The position numbers were made by a program, and so were the translations under genes. Shown piece by piece: positions 1-8,737 of a stretch of DNA of 64,000 nucleotides (positions within the stretch are counted from its first letter, which is position 1; each line of letters starts with the position of its first letter). The notes under the pieces are model-generated. The model made no database searches. It was given only the letters and a program-made list of their open reading frames with translations, and was not told where the DNA came from. Source of the stretch: JAXMHB01 sp046346965 (lineage in GTDB: Bacteria > Pseudomonadota > Gammaproteobacteria > Xanthomonadales > SZUA-5); NCBI GenBank assembly GCA_046346965.1, contig JAXMHB010000011.1:1-64000 (forward strand), in the 5' to 3' direction.

Positions 1-1
1 G

Positions 2-2248
2 CTGCCGGGGGCCGCGCTGCCGCTGTTGATCATGAGCCACGAGCCTTTGCCCAAGCTCGACGCCTGGCTGGCGCGCCGCGGCAACTCGATGCGGCTGCTG
101 TGGTCGCAGTTCTGGCAGGTGCCGGGGGCGATCAGCGAGTTGTCGCCGAATCTGCTGTTCAGCACACCGCCGGAGCGCATCACGCCGCAGAGCCCGATGC
201 GGCTGCTGCTGGTGGATGACTCGGTCAGCGTCCGCCGCACCTACCACCAATTGCTGACCAATCAAGGCATTACGGTCGATCTGGCCGAGAGCATCGCCGA
301 TGGCTATGCGCGCGCGCGGGCCGGTCGCTATGACTTGATCGTGGTCGACTACTACCTGCCCGATGGCACCGGCGATCAGTTGGTGCGCAGGCTGCATGCC
401 GAACCTGCCACCCAGGACGCGCTGGTGGCGCTGATCACGGCCACCTACAGCGAGGAGGTGATCCAGAAATGCCTGGATGCCGGCGCGGTCGAGTGCATGT
501 TCAAGAATGAGGTGGTGTCGCTGACGCTGGCGCGCATCAAGGCGCTGGCGCGCTCGGTCTACGACCGGCGCCGGACGGACAGCGAGCGCCGGCGCCTGGA
601 CGGCATCCTGCGCTCGGTCGGCGACGGCGTGTACGGACTCGACGAGGCGGGTCTGGTCACCTTTGCCAATCCCACCGCCTGCCGTCTGCTCGGGCATGCC
701 GACGACGCTGCACTGGTGGGCAAGGATGGCGGACAGCTCAAACTGCGCTTCGAGCGCGATGACGTGGCCAGTCGGCTGGAAACCGTCTTCCACACAGCGG
801 ATGGCCGCATGTTGCCGGTGGAATGCAGCATGGTGCCGATGTTGGTGGGGGGCGAAGTCGAGGGCTCGGTGGTGGTGTTCCGGGACATTTCCGAGCGCAA
901 GAGCGTCGAGCGCGTGCGCTGGGAACTGGATCACGATCGCCTCACGGGTTTGTCCAATCGCCGGCACTTCCTGGTGCAGCTTGGTGAGGCGGTCGAGCGG
1001 CGCAAAGAGGGCGGCTATAGCGCGGTGTTGTTTGTCGACATCGACCGCTACACGCAGGTGCTGGAGAACGCCGGCGAGGTGGCCGGCCAGCAACTGCTGG
1101 TGGACATCGGCCAGCGCCTGCAGGCGCGACTGCGCGACCACGATGGCCTGGCGCGGCTGGAACACGATCAGTTCGCGTTGCGGCTGGAGAACGTCCAGCT
1201 GGAGCATCTGTACACGCTGGCCGACAGCCTGCGCGAGATGCTGCGCGAGGTGCGTTACGTGGACCACGCCGGTCGCTCGCTGGCGGTCACCGTTTCAGTG
1301 GGCGTGGCCATCGTCAGCAAGGACTCGCCGTCGGCCGAATACGTGCTGGAGAACGCGCGCCAGGCCTGCGCGCAGGCCAAGCGCCGCGGCCAGAATCAGA
1401 CGCAGATCTTTGTCGTCGAGAGCGATTCGCGGGTGGCGCGGGAACTCGAAGCGGGCTGGGCGCAGCGCATCCGCGAAGCGATGGGCGAAGATCGCATCAT
1501 TCTGCTCGGGCATCCGATCCTGCCGATCGCCGGGCTCACCCAAGTCGGTCGTCAGTGGGTGGCGCGCGGCGAGGGCCGCGAGCAGGTGTTCGAGGTGCTG
1601 ATGCGGATGGTCAATCGCGATGGCCAGTGGGTCAGCCCCAGCGTGTTCGTGCCGCTGGCCGAACGCGCCAACTTGATGCCGAAAATTGATCTCTGGGTAG
1701 TGGCGCGCACGGTGCGCATCGCCACCCGCGTACCCGATGACGTGCCGGTATCGTTCGCCATCAATCTGTCCAACCAGACGCTGCAGGATGCCGAGGCGCT
1801 GGTGCATATCGAGAACACCTTCGCCAGCCACCGGGCGCGCCCGGATCGCTTCATTTTCGAGGTGTCGGAGACTGGCGAGATCTACCAGCTGCACGCCGCG
1901 CGGCGCTTCATCACGCAGCTGAAGAAGCTCGGCTGCCGCTTTGCGCTGGATGATTTCGGCGCTGGCAACAACTCGCTCAGCCATTTGAAGTGGCTGCCGG
2001 TCGATCTGGTCAAGGTCAGCGGTGAGTTTGTCGCCGAGCGCCAGGGCAGCGAGGTGGACCGCGCGATGGCGCTTTCACTGACGCAGATGGCGCACTCGCT
2101 GAAGCTCAAGGTCATCGCCGAGCGCGTCGACTCGGCCAAGGCGCTGACCTGGCTACGCGCCGCCAAGGTCGATTACGTGCAGGGTCATCTGTTCGGCGAG
2201 CCTTCGCGCCTCGACGAAATCGACTTCGAGGCGCTGCAAGAGGCCTGA
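2..2248 (+). CDS. Receiver-PAS-GGDEF-EAL signalling protein, probably 5'-truncated by the window
   Basis: This is a cyclic-di-GMP-type signalling protein. Counting from the TTG at 26, a receiver domain begins near residue 58 (MRLLLVDDS) with the phospho-acceptor Asp108 in VVDYYLPDG. A PAS domain follows (about 195-290), then a GGDEF domain (about 300-465) and an EAL domain (about 480-735). The GGDEF active-site motif is replaced by EHDQF (379-383), so cyclase activity is unlikely. The EAL domain keeps EVL (523-525) and DDFG (642-645), but the usual KID and VIAEGVE segments read KVS and VIAERVD, so phosphodiesterase activity is uncertain. The frame stays open to base 2 and the roughly 57 residues before the receiver look like the end of another domain, so the true start is probably upstream. 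It converges on the next gene. Confidence 0.85.
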   Translation: MPGAALPLLIMSHEPLPKLDAWLARRGNSMRLLWSQFWQVPGAISELSPNLLFSTPPERITPQSPMRLLLVDDSVSVRRTYHQLLTNQGITVDLAESIADGYARARAGRYDLIVVDYYLPDGTGDQLVRRLHAEPATQDALVALITATYSEEVIQKCLDAGAVECMFKNEVVSLTLARIKALARSVYDRRRTDSERRRLDGILRSVGDGVYGLDEAGLVTFANPTACRLLGHADDAALVGKDGGQLKLRFERDDVASRLETVFHTADGRMLPVECSMVPMLVGGEVEGSVVVFRDISERKSVERVRWELDHDRLTGLSNRRHFLVQLGEAVERRKEGGYSAVLFVDIDRYTQVLENAGEVAGQQLLVDIGQRLQARLRDHDGLARLEHDQFALRLENVQLEHLYTLADSLREMLREVRYVDHAGRSLAVTVSVGVAIVSKDSPSAEYVLENARQACAQAKRRGQNQTQIFVVESDSRVARELEAGWAQRIREAMGEDRIILLGHPILPIAGLTQVGRQWVARGEGREQVFEVLMRMVNRDGQWVSPSVFVPLAERANLMPKIDLWVVARTVRIATRVPDDVPVSFAINLSNQTLQDAEALVHIENTFASHRARPDRFIFEVSETGEIYQLHAARRFITQLKKLGCRFALDDFGAGNNSLSHLKWLPVDLVKVSGEFVAERQGSEVDRAMALSLTQMAHSLKLKVIAERVDSAKALTWLRAAKVDYVQGHLFGEPSRLDEIDFEALQEA

Positions 2249-2263
2249 GTGTGGCGGCTGGCA

Positions 2264-2285
2264 CCGCGGCGCGGGGGCGCCGCGG
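2264..2285. terminator. GC-rich hairpin between convergent genes
   Basis: A 9-bp perfect stem (CCGCGGCGC / GCGCCGCGG) with a 4-nt loop lies between the stops of the converging signalling gene and the small exported protein gene. There is no T tract, so termination is inferred from position only. Confidence 0.45.
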
Positions 2286-2296
2286 CGCTCGGCGAA

Positions 2297-2716
2297 TCAC
2301 TGCACCTTGGCCAGATTCTCATCCAGCCCGCGCTGCAGTTCGACCAGCGTGGCGTCGAGGTCGCGCGGCTGCCAGGCGGCGAGTTTGGCGAGGCGCATAT
2401 GCGCGAAATTGCGGACCATGGTGTTCTGCGTGCGCTCCAGCACGCTGCGGTACATCTGCTCGGCCTCGTTCTTTTTGCGCTCGCGCAGGTAAATGCGCTC
2501 GATCAGCAGCATCTGCCGCATCGCCGACAGCGCGGGGTCGGAAGCCACGCGCAAGGCGCGCTGGGCGCGGCCCTGGCCCTGAGCGCGACCAAAGCCGGCC
2601 CCGGCCTCGGCAACCAAGGGTTCAAAACTCGGCAGGTTGTCGGCGTGCGCGCTGCGCGGCGAAACGCCGACCAGCATGAGGGCGAGCACGACGCTGCTCA
2701 GGGTGCGAATGATCAT
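2297..2716 (-). CDS. Small exported protein of unknown function, helical/TPR-like
   Basis: This predicted periplasmic protein has 139 residues. The start chosen is the ATG at 2716, because AGGAAGGAG stands directly upstream and the protein then opens with a clean signal peptide (MIIRTLSSVVLALMLVGV, cleavage near SAHA-DN). The frame is open further upstream but lacks those features. The mature part is alpha-helical and charged (IERIYLRERKKNEAEQMYRSVLERT), reminiscent of one or two TPR-like helices. I do not recognise a family. It lies downstream of hupE on the same strand, but a strong hairpin separates them, so a link to hydrogenase is doubtful. Confidence 0.65.
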   Translation of the reverse strand: MIIRTLSSVVLALMLVGVSPRSAHADNLPSFEPLVAEAGAGFGRAQGQGRAQRALRVASDPALSAMRQMLLIERIYLRERKKNEAEQMYRSVLERTQNTMVRNFAHMRLAKLAAWQPRDLDATLVELQRGLDENLAKVQ

Positions 2717-2872
2717 GATGCGGCTCCTTCCTGTTCCGTGGATGGACCCGATGACGTTCATCGGGTTGCTGCAGATCAACGCAGCTGGCGCCAGCGCGTT
2801 GACGCCGCGCAACACGGCTCGGACAAAAGGAGACCGGACACTGCAAGCGGGGTGATTGCGCTCCGCACTCAA

Positions 2873-2897
2873 GGGACCGGCCGCCTGGGCCGGTCCC
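2873..2897 (-). terminator. Hairpin terminator downstream of hupE
   Basis: A 10-bp perfect stem (GGGACCGGCC / GGCCGGTCCC) with a 5-nt loop lies 25 nt past the hupE stop. No clear T run follows on the minus strand. Confidence 0.5.
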
Positions 2898-2921
2898 GCG
2901 GATCAAAACGGCGCAGCAGAT

Positions 2922-3500
2922 TCAGCCCAGCATCAACACCAGACCACTCACGGTGAGCACCGCGCCAGCGTATCGCGTCAGCGCAATGCCACCGGTCTGG
3001 ATCCGGTTCAAAGCCATACCGGCAAAGGCGCCTGCGGCATGCAGCAGTGCGGTGCTAAGCACAAAGCCACAGACGTAGGGCAGGGCGTTGGCCGCCATCG
3101 GCAATTCCACGCCATGCGCGTGTCCGTGCAGCGCGCCGCACGCGGCGATCAAGGCGATCAGCGGCAACCGCGCCGGCTTCAGCGCGAAGGCCAGCGGCAC
3201 GCCGATCAACACAACGGTGAAGGCAATCAGGTGTTCGACCGGCGCACCACCGATCAATCCGGTCAGCGCGGCGATCGCTGCCATCGTCATGGCGCCGACG
3301 AAGGCAAGCGGCAGCTGCCAGCGCGCGCGTCCGCCGATATTGGCCGCCAGCAGTCCGACGCCCACCATCGCCAACAGGTGGTCGGCACCACTCAGCGGAT
3401 GCCACAGGCCCTCGGCCAGACTGTGTACATGATCGCCGCCGCCATGGGCGAAGGCGGAGCCCGAAACCAACAGCGTCAACAACATCCCCGCGCGCTTCAT
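2922..3500 (-). CDS. hupE: HupE/UreJ family membrane protein, likely nickel transporter
   Basis: This is a 192-residue polytopic membrane protein of the HupE/UreJ family, which is thought to bring nickel into the cell for hydrogenase or urease. After a signal-like N terminus ([21 protein letters not shown]) come the family signature [16 protein letters not shown] and a His-rich HGHAHG segment inside about six hydrophobic helices. The ATG at 3500 was chosen because it gives the signal sequence and follows a GAGGACACGAGG purine run; 26 further upstream codons are open but do not look like protein. It is divergent from the hydrogenase structural genes and shares their promoter region, which supports co-regulation. 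Confidence 0.88.
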   Translation of the reverse strand: MKRAGMLLTLLVSGSAFAHGGGDHVHSLAEGLWHPLSGADHLLAMVGVGLLAANIGGRARWQLPLAFVGAMTMAAIAALTGLIGGAPVEHLIAFTVVLIGVPLAFALKPARLPLIALIAACGALHGHAHGVELPMAANALPYVCGFVLSTALLHAAGAFAGMALNRIQTGGIALTRYAGAVLTVSGLVLMLG

Positions 3501-3604
3501 CCTCGTGTCCTCGTTTGGCCCTGGCTGATGATCGTAGTCACGCTGAACCGCACAGGCGCGGCTACACCCCGAGTCCATGTTGTTCGCATCGACGCGCGTC
3601 CGGC

Positions 3605-3618
3605 TTGATCCGCATCAA
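3605..3618. promoter_or_regulatory. FNR/ANR box in the hupE-hyaA divergent promoter
   Basis: The sequence TTGATCCGCATCAA is a perfect match to the FNR/ANR consensus TTGAT-N4-ATCAA. It lies 164 nt before the hyaA start and 105 nt before the hupE start. If it acts as a class II activator site, the -10 would fall near 3640-3647 (CTCTGT). Oxygen-responsive control by an FNR-type regulator is inferred. Confidence 0.75.
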
Positions 3619-3781
3619 GATGGAGCACGCCTTCAGGCGCGACTCTGTAGACGTGGGGAGGGTGCAGGCTGATTCAGCGCGATGTCAATCTGGATTGGCC
3701 GCGAGTACGCGCCATGGACCCCGCATCGCATCGACGGCGTCCGTCTCGCCCGTGCAGGCGAGCGGTCAGGGAGGAGGGGCA

Positions 3782-4891
3782 ATGGCACGGCAAGAAACTT
3801 TTTACGAAACCATACGGCGGCAGGGTATCTCCCGCCGCAGCTTCCTCAAGTTCTGCTCGCTGACTGCCGCGTCGCTGGGGCTGTCGCCGGCCTATGCCCA
3901 GCAGATCGCGCAGGCCATGGAAACCAAGCCGCGCGTGCCGGTGCTCTGGCTCAATGGACTGGAGTGCACCTGCTGCTCGGAGTCCTTCATCCGCAGCGCG
4001 CATCCGCTGGTGCGCGACGTAGTGTTGTCGATGGTGTCGCTGGACTACAGCCACACCTTGATGGCGTCCGCCGGTCACCAGGCCGAGGAAGTGCTCGACG
4101 AGATTCGCCGCGAGTACAAGGGCCGCTATCTGGCCGCGATCGAGGGCAACCCGCCGCTCAACGAGGACGGCATGTACTGCATCGTCGGCGGCCGGCCCTT
4201 CGTCGAGCAGCTGCGTGAGGTGTGCGCCGATGCCGCCGCCGTGATCAGCTGGGGTTCCTGCGCCTCCTGGGGCTGCGTGCAGGCGGCCAAGCCGAATCCG
4301 ACCGCCGCCACCCCGGTACACAAAGTGATTACCGACAAGCCGGTGATCAAGATTCCGGGTTGCCCGCCGATCGCCGAGGTGATGACCGGCGTGGTGACCT
4401 ACATGGTGGCTTTCGACCGTCTGCCCGAACTCGATTCAATGGGGCGGCCGAAGATGTTTTACAGCCAGCGCATCCACGACAAATGCTATCGCCGCCCGCA
4501 CTTCGACGCTGGCCAATTCGCCGAGAAGTTCGACGACGAGGGTTCGCGCAAGGGCTACTGCCTGTACAAGGTGGGTTGCCGCGGCCCGACCACCTACAAC
4601 GCCTGTTCGACGGTGCGCTGGAACGACGGCGTGTCCTTCCCGATCCAGTCCGGCCACGGCTGCATCGGCTGCTCCGAAGAAGCCTTCTGGGACAACGGGC
4701 CTTTCTATCAGCGCCTCGAAGGCGTGCGCATGTTGAACGCCGAGGTCAATGCCGACACCGTCGGTGGCGCGGCAGTAGCAGCGGTGGGTGCGGGCATTGC
4801 GGTGCACGCGGGACTGAGTGCGCTCAAGCGTGCTCGCGAGAAGGCCGGGCGCTCGCAAAACGCGCCGGTCGATGCGAAGACGGAGGCCTGA
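3782..4891 (+). CDS. hyaA: [NiFe]-hydrogenase small subunit, oxygen-tolerant group 1d type
   Basis: This is the electron-transfer subunit (369 aa) of a membrane-bound periplasmic uptake hydrogenase. A Tat signal (SRRSFLKF, residues 17-24) exports the folded heterodimer. Mature-type motifs begin at [12 protein letters not shown]. Cys62, Cys64, Cys65, Cys160, Cys165 and Cys194 sit exactly where oxygen-tolerant enzymes carry the six ligands of the proximal [4Fe-3S] cluster; Cys64 and Cys165 are the two extra cysteines absent from oxygen-sensitive enzymes. A C-terminal hydrophobic helix ([20 protein letters not shown]) should anchor it in the membrane. The ATG at 3782 follows AGGGAGGAGG; the open frame upstream to 3515 is non-coding. 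First gene of the operon. Confidence 0.96.
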   Translation: MARQETFYETIRRQGISRRSFLKFCSLTAASLGLSPAYAQQIAQAMETKPRVPVLWLNGLECTCCSESFIRSAHPLVRDVVLSMVSLDYSHTLMASAGHQAEEVLDEIRREYKGRYLAAIEGNPPLNEDGMYCIVGGRPFVEQLREVCADAAAVISWGSCASWGCVQAAKPNPTAATPVHKVITDKPVIKIPGCPPIAEVMTGVVTYMVAFDRLPELDSMGRPKMFYSQRIHDKCYRRPHFDAGQFAEKFDDEGSRKGYCLYKVGCRGPTTYNACSTVRWNDGVSFPIQSGHGCIGCSEEAFWDNGPFYQRLEGVRMLNAEVNADTVGGAAVAAVGAGIAVHAGLSALKRAREKAGRSQNAPVDAKTEA

Positions 4892-4894
4892 TCC

Positions 4895-6682
4895 ATGACT
4901 GCTCTCAGCACCCCCAATGGCTTCAATCTGGACAGCGGCGGTCAGCGCATCGTCGTCGATCCGGTCACCCGCATCGAAGGCCATATGCGCGTCGAGGTCA
5001 ACATCGACGAGCAAAACGTGATCCGCAATGCGGTGTCCACCGGCACCATGTGGCGCGGTCTGGAAGTGATCTTGAAGGGTCGCGATCCACGCGACGCCTG
5101 GGCCTTCACGCAGCGCATCTGCGGCGTCTGCACCGGCACGCATGCGCTCACCAGCGTGCGCGCGGTCGAGGATGCGCTTGGCATCCAGATCCCGGAGAAC
5201 GCCAACACCATCCGCAACATCATGCAGCTGACGCTGTATGTGCACGACCATCTGGTGCACTTCTACCACCTGCATGCGCTCGACTGGGTGGACGTGGTGT
5301 CGGCGCTGTCGGCGGATCCCAAAGCCACCAGCGAGCTGGCGCAGTCGATCTCCAATTGGCCGATGTCCTCGCCCGGCTACTTCCGCGATCTGCAGAACAA
5401 GCTGAAGCGCTTCGTCGAGTCGGGCCAGCTCGGTCCGTTCAAGAACGCCTATTGGGGCCACCCGGCGTACAAGCTGCCGGCCGAAGCCAATCTGATGGCA
5501 GTCGCGCATTACCTCGAAGCGCTGGATTTCCAGAAGGAAATCGTCAAGATCCACGCCGTGTTCGGCGGCAAGAATCCGCATCCGAACTGGCTGGTCGGCG
5601 GTGTGCCGAGCCCGATCAACGTCGACGATGTCGGCGCCGTCGGTGCGGTCAACATGGAACGCCTGAATCTGGTCAAATCGATCATCGACCGCTCGGTGGA
5701 CTTCATCGAGCAGGTGTATCTGCCGGATCTGGTGGCCATCGCCAGTTTCTACAAGGACTGGCTGTACGGCGGCGGCCTGTCGTCCAAGTGTGTGCTCGCC
5801 TACGGCGATTTCCCGCGCCACGCCAACAACTACACCGATCTGATGATGCCGCGCGGCGCCATCATCAACGGCAATCTGGCCGATGTGCAGGATGTGGACC
5901 TGCGTGATCTGGAACAGATCAAGGAGTACGTACCGCACTCCTGGTATCGCTACGACGACGAGACCAAGGGTTTGCATCCCTGGGAAGGCGTCACCGAGCC
6001 GAACTTCCAGCTCGGTCCCAATGCCAAGGGCACCAAGACGCGGATCGAGCAGATCGACGAAGCCGCCAAGTACTCGTGGATCAAGTCGCCACGCTGGAAG
6101 GGCCACGCGATGGAAGTGGGCCCGCTGGCGCGCTACATCATCGGTTACGCCAAGGGCATACCGGAGTTCAAGGAGCCGGCCGACAAGCTGTTGTCCACGC
6201 TCGGCGTGCCGCTGACGGCGCTGTTCTCCACGCTGGGCCGCACCGCGGCGCGCGGGCTCGAAGCGCAGTGGTCGGCGCGTCAGTTGTCGAGTCAGTTCGA
6301 CAAGCTGATCGCCAATATCAAGGCCGGCGATCTGGCCACCGCCAACACCACCAAGTGGGATCCGTCGTCGTGGCCGAAATCCGCGCGCGGCGTGGGTTTC
6401 ACCGAGGCGCCGCGCGGTGCGCTGGGCCATTGGGTGCGCATCGAGGACGGCAAGATCGCCAACTACCAGTGCGTGGTGCCGACCACCTGGAACGGCGGTC
6501 CGCGCGATCTGGAAGGCAACATCGGCGCCTTTGAAGCGGCGCTGATGGACACGCCGATCGCCGATCCCAAGCAGCCGCTGGAAATCCTGCGCACCTTGCA
6601 CAGCTTCGATCCGTGCCTGGCCTGCTCGACCCACGTGCTGAGTCCGGATGGTCAGGAAGCTTCCCGCGTCACCGTGCGCTAA
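4895..6682 (+). CDS. hyaB: [NiFe]-hydrogenase large subunit
   Basis: This catalytic subunit (595 aa) carries the NiFe(CN)2CO centre that splits H2. The two ligand pairs are visible: RICGVC (Cys76, Cys79) and DPCLACSTH (Cys574, Cys577, His580). The 15 residues after His580 ([15 protein letters not shown]) are the C-terminal extension normally removed by the HyaD-type endopeptidase after nickel insertion, so a full maturation route is implied. It starts 3 nt after the hyaA stop and is followed by the cytochrome b gene. Length and motifs are typical of group 1 uptake enzymes; it leaves the cell on the Tat signal of its partner. Confidence 0.97.
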   Translation: MTALSTPNGFNLDSGGQRIVVDPVTRIEGHMRVEVNIDEQNVIRNAVSTGTMWRGLEVILKGRDPRDAWAFTQRICGVCTGTHALTSVRAVEDALGIQIPENANTIRNIMQLTLYVHDHLVHFYHLHALDWVDVVSALSADPKATSELAQSISNWPMSSPGYFRDLQNKLKRFVESGQLGPFKNAYWGHPAYKLPAEANLMAVAHYLEALDFQKEIVKIHAVFGGKNPHPNWLVGGVPSPINVDDVGAVGAVNMERLNLVKSIIDRSVDFIEQVYLPDLVAIASFYKDWLYGGGLSSKCVLAYGDFPRHANNYTDLMMPRGAIINGNLADVQDVDLRDLEQIKEYVPHSWYRYDDETKGLHPWEGVTEPNFQLGPNAKGTKTRIEQIDEAAKYSWIKSPRWKGHAMEVGPLARYIIGYAKGIPEFKEPADKLLSTLGVPLTALFSTLGRTAARGLEAQWSARQLSSQFDKLIANIKAGDLATANTTKWDPSSWPKSARGVGFTEAPRGALGHWVRIEDGKIANYQCVVPTTWNGGPRDLEGNIGAFEAALMDTPIADPKQPLEILRTLHSFDPCLACSTHVLSPDGQEASRVTVR

Positions 6683-6693
6683 GGAGGACGGTC

Positions 6694-7425
6694 ATGTCTG
6701 CAAGCGAATCTGCGGAACGTCTGGTGCAACGACCGATGCATCCGGCGCCAGGGCGCACGGCGTGGGCGGTGTACGTGTATGAGGCACCGGTGCGACTGTG
6801 GCACTGGGTGATGGTGCTGTGCATGGTGGTGCTGGTCGTCACCGGATACTTCATCGGCAGCCCCTTGCCCTCGATAGGCGGCGAAGCCTCCGATCACACG
6901 CTGTTCGGAATCATCCGCATGGCGCACTTCATCGCCGGCCAGTTGTTGGCGGTGTTCACCGTCATGCGCGTGTACTGGGCATTCGTCGGCAATGAATTCG
7001 CGCACGAGTTGTTCCTGCCGCCGCTCTGGAAGATGAGCTACTGGAAGGGCCTGTTCCTGCAGATCGGCTACTACATGTTCTTGATTCCCAAGCCGCGCAA
7101 GCACTTGGGGCACAACGAGCTGGCCGGTTTCGCCATGCTGTTCCAGTGCATGTTGCCGATGATCTTCATGATCTTCAGCGGCATGGCGCTGTACGCCGAA
7201 GGCAAGGGCATGGACCACTGGACCTACACCGCCTTTGGCTGGCTGATCGGGTTGGTCGGCGGCTCCTACCAGCTGCACACGCTGCACCATGCGGCCATGT
7301 GGGTGATCCTGTCCTTCGTCGCGATCCACCTGTACATGGTGTTCCGCGAGGATGTCATGGGCCGCACCGGCATCATGTCCTCGATCGTCTCTGGCTGGCG
7401 CTTCATGAAGGATGACGAGCCGTGA
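6694..7425 (+). CDS. hyaC: Ni/Fe-hydrogenase b-type cytochrome subunit
   Basis: This di-haem membrane cytochrome b (243 aa) passes electrons from the hydrogenase dimer to the quinone pool. About four transmembrane helices are visible, with the family pattern VYVYEAPVRLWHWVMVLCMV at the N terminus and haem-ligand histidines in RLWHW, MAHFIAGQ, and LHTLHHAAMW near the C terminus. The ATG at 6694 follows a strong AAGGAGGA site; the frame is open further upstream inside the end of hyaB but has no such signal. It overlaps hyaD by 4 nt, indicating translational coupling. Confidence 0.95.
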   Translation: MSASESAERLVQRPMHPAPGRTAWAVYVYEAPVRLWHWVMVLCMVVLVVTGYFIGSPLPSIGGEASDHTLFGIIRMAHFIAGQLLAVFTVMRVYWAFVGNEFAHELFLPPLWKMSYWKGLFLQIGYYMFLIPKPRKHLGHNELAGFAMLFQCMLPMIFMIFSGMALYAEGKGMDHWTYTAFGWLIGLVGGSYQLHTLHHAAMWVILSFVAIHLYMVFREDVMGRTGIMSSIVSGWRFMKDDEP

Positions 7426-8042
7426 GCGGGCCGCGCGTGTTGTTGCTGGGCGTCGGCAATCTGCTGTGGGCGGATGAGGGCTTCGGCGTGCGTTGCATCG
7501 AAGCCTTCGACGCCGCCTACGAGTTGCCGGCAGAGGTCGAGTTGATGGACGGCGGCACCCAGGGTTTGTATCTGGTGCACCACATCGGCGCGGCCGAACG
7601 CGTCATCGTCTTCGATGCGGTGGACTTTGGCGCGGCGCCGGGCACGCTGATGGTGGTGCGCGACGACGATGTGCCGCGCTTCATCGCATCCAGCAAGATG
7701 AGCCTGCATCAGGCTGGTGTATCCGACGTGCTGGCCTGCGCCGATCTGTTGGGGCGCAAGCCCGCGCAGATCACCGTGATCGGCGCGCAGCCGGTGGAAC
7801 TCGAGGACTACGGCGGCAGCCTGACACCGACCATCCGCGCGCTGCTGCCGCGCGCGTTGGCGCTGGCGGTCGCAGAGTTGCGCGCCTGGGGGATCGAGGT
7901 GCGGCCGCGCCAGCAGCCGCATGCGGGCGTGTTGCCGCAGGGCCTGTCGCTGCATGCCTACGAGCAGGGGCGACCCTCGGCCGAACAGGCTGCGCGTCAT
8001 GGCGACGACCGCGTGCTGGCGCGCGCGCATTGGGTGGGCTGA
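7422..8042 (+). CDS. hyaD: Hydrogenase maturation endopeptidase
   Basis: This nickel-dependent protease (206 aa) trims the C-terminal tail of the large subunit. It aligns by eye with HybD/HyaD: the nickel-sensing residues correspond to Glu19 (NLLWADEGFGV), Asp65 (VFDAVDFG) and His96 (MSLHQAG), and the DGGTQG segment follows the usual pattern. It begins with GTG in a GTGA overlap with the hyaC stop. The family is usually about 160-200 residues; the extra C-terminal 30 or so residues here (QQPHAGVLPQGLSLHAYEQ) look variable. Confidence 0.93.
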   Translation: MSGPRVLLLGVGNLLWADEGFGVRCIEAFDAAYELPAEVELMDGGTQGLYLVHHIGAAERVIVFDAVDFGAAPGTLMVVRDDDVPRFIASSKMSLHQAGVSDVLACADLLGRKPAQITVIGAQPVELEDYGGSLTPTIRALLPRALALAVAELRAWGIEVRPRQQPHAGVLPQGLSLHAYEQGRPSAEQAARHGDDRVLARAHWVG

Positions 8043-8045
8043 TCC

Positions 8046-8351
8046 ATGTGCATCGGCATTCCCATGCAAGTCATCGACACCGAGTTCGGCACCGCGCGTT
8101 GCAGCGTCGATGGCCGGGTGGAGCGCATCAACATCCTGCTGATCGGTGAAGTAGCACCGGGCAGCTATGTGCTGGTGCATGCGGGGCACGCGCTGCGCAC
8201 GCTGGAGGCCGAGGAGGCGCAGTTGATCAGTGATGCGCTGCGCGCCGTCCACAGTGCAGCGTCGGGCGCGCCCTTTGAGCACCTGATCGCCGATTTGATC
8301 CATCGCGAGCCCGAACTACCCGCCCATCTGCGCGCTGGAGGCCTGCAATGA
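8046..8351 (+). CDS. hupF: HypC/HupF family hydrogenase maturation chaperone
   Basis: This small chaperone (101 aa) begins with the invariant MCIGIPMQV, whose Cys2 is needed to hold the Fe(CN)2CO precursor and contact the immature large subunit. A beta-barrel core (GEVAPGSYVLVHAGHAL) follows. The C terminus is about 20 residues longer than canonical HypC, as in HupF-type paralogues found inside hup operons. Since no hypABDE genes lie in the window, a true hypC may exist elsewhere; in HupF-type systems this paralogue is linked to maturation under oxygen. Confidence 0.88.
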   Translation: MCIGIPMQVIDTEFGTARCSVDGRVERINILLIGEVAPGSYVLVHAGHALRTLEAEEAQLISDALRAVHSAASGAPFEHLIADLIHREPELPAHLRAGGLQ

Positions 8352-8737
8352 CCGTGATTGATTCGCTGCGTGCGCTGCCGGGTGCCGTGACCGTCCAGGC
8401 GGAGCGCATCGCCGATGTGTTTGCCTGCACCGAGTGCGTTACCGTGCTGTTTTTTGCTGGCGAGCGCGATCTGGGCGGTGAGCCCACCGATGTCGCTGTG
8501 GTGCTGCGCGAACTGCTGCAGCGGCAGCCGCGCCTGCGCGCTGGCCTGATGGAGGCCGAGGACGAGCGCAAGCTGAAAAAGTTGTTCGGGGTATCGAGTA
8601 CGCCAGCGCTGGCTTTTGTGCATGGCCACACCACGCTCGCGCTGATCGAACGCATGAAGAACTGGGGTGTCTACGAGCGCACGGCCGCCGAGGTGGTGGC
8701 TGCTGCATGGCCGGTAGCCGAGGAGATCGATCCATGA
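8348..8737 (+). CDS. hyaE: HyaE/HupG thioredoxin-like hydrogenase accessory protein
   Basis: This 129-residue protein has a thioredoxin-like fold (VTVLFFAGERD... then SSTPALAFVHG with the cis-proline segment) but lacks the CxxC redox pair, as expected of HyaE/HupG. The family is thought to act as a chaperone for the Tat-exported small subunit. It overlaps hupF by 4 nt and hyaF by 4 nt, within an unbroken translationally coupled run. Confidence 0.85.
   Translation: MTVIDSLRALPGAVTVQAERIADVFACTECVTVLFFAGERDLGGEPTDVAVVLRELLQRQPRLRAGLMEAEDERKLKKLFGVSSTPALAFVHGHTTLALIERMKNWGVYERTAAEVVAAAWPVAEEIDP

Noticed and set aside
4436..6634. Minus-strand open frame of about 730 codons
   Set aside because: Antisense to hyaA and hyaB, with no ribosome site or recognisable domain.
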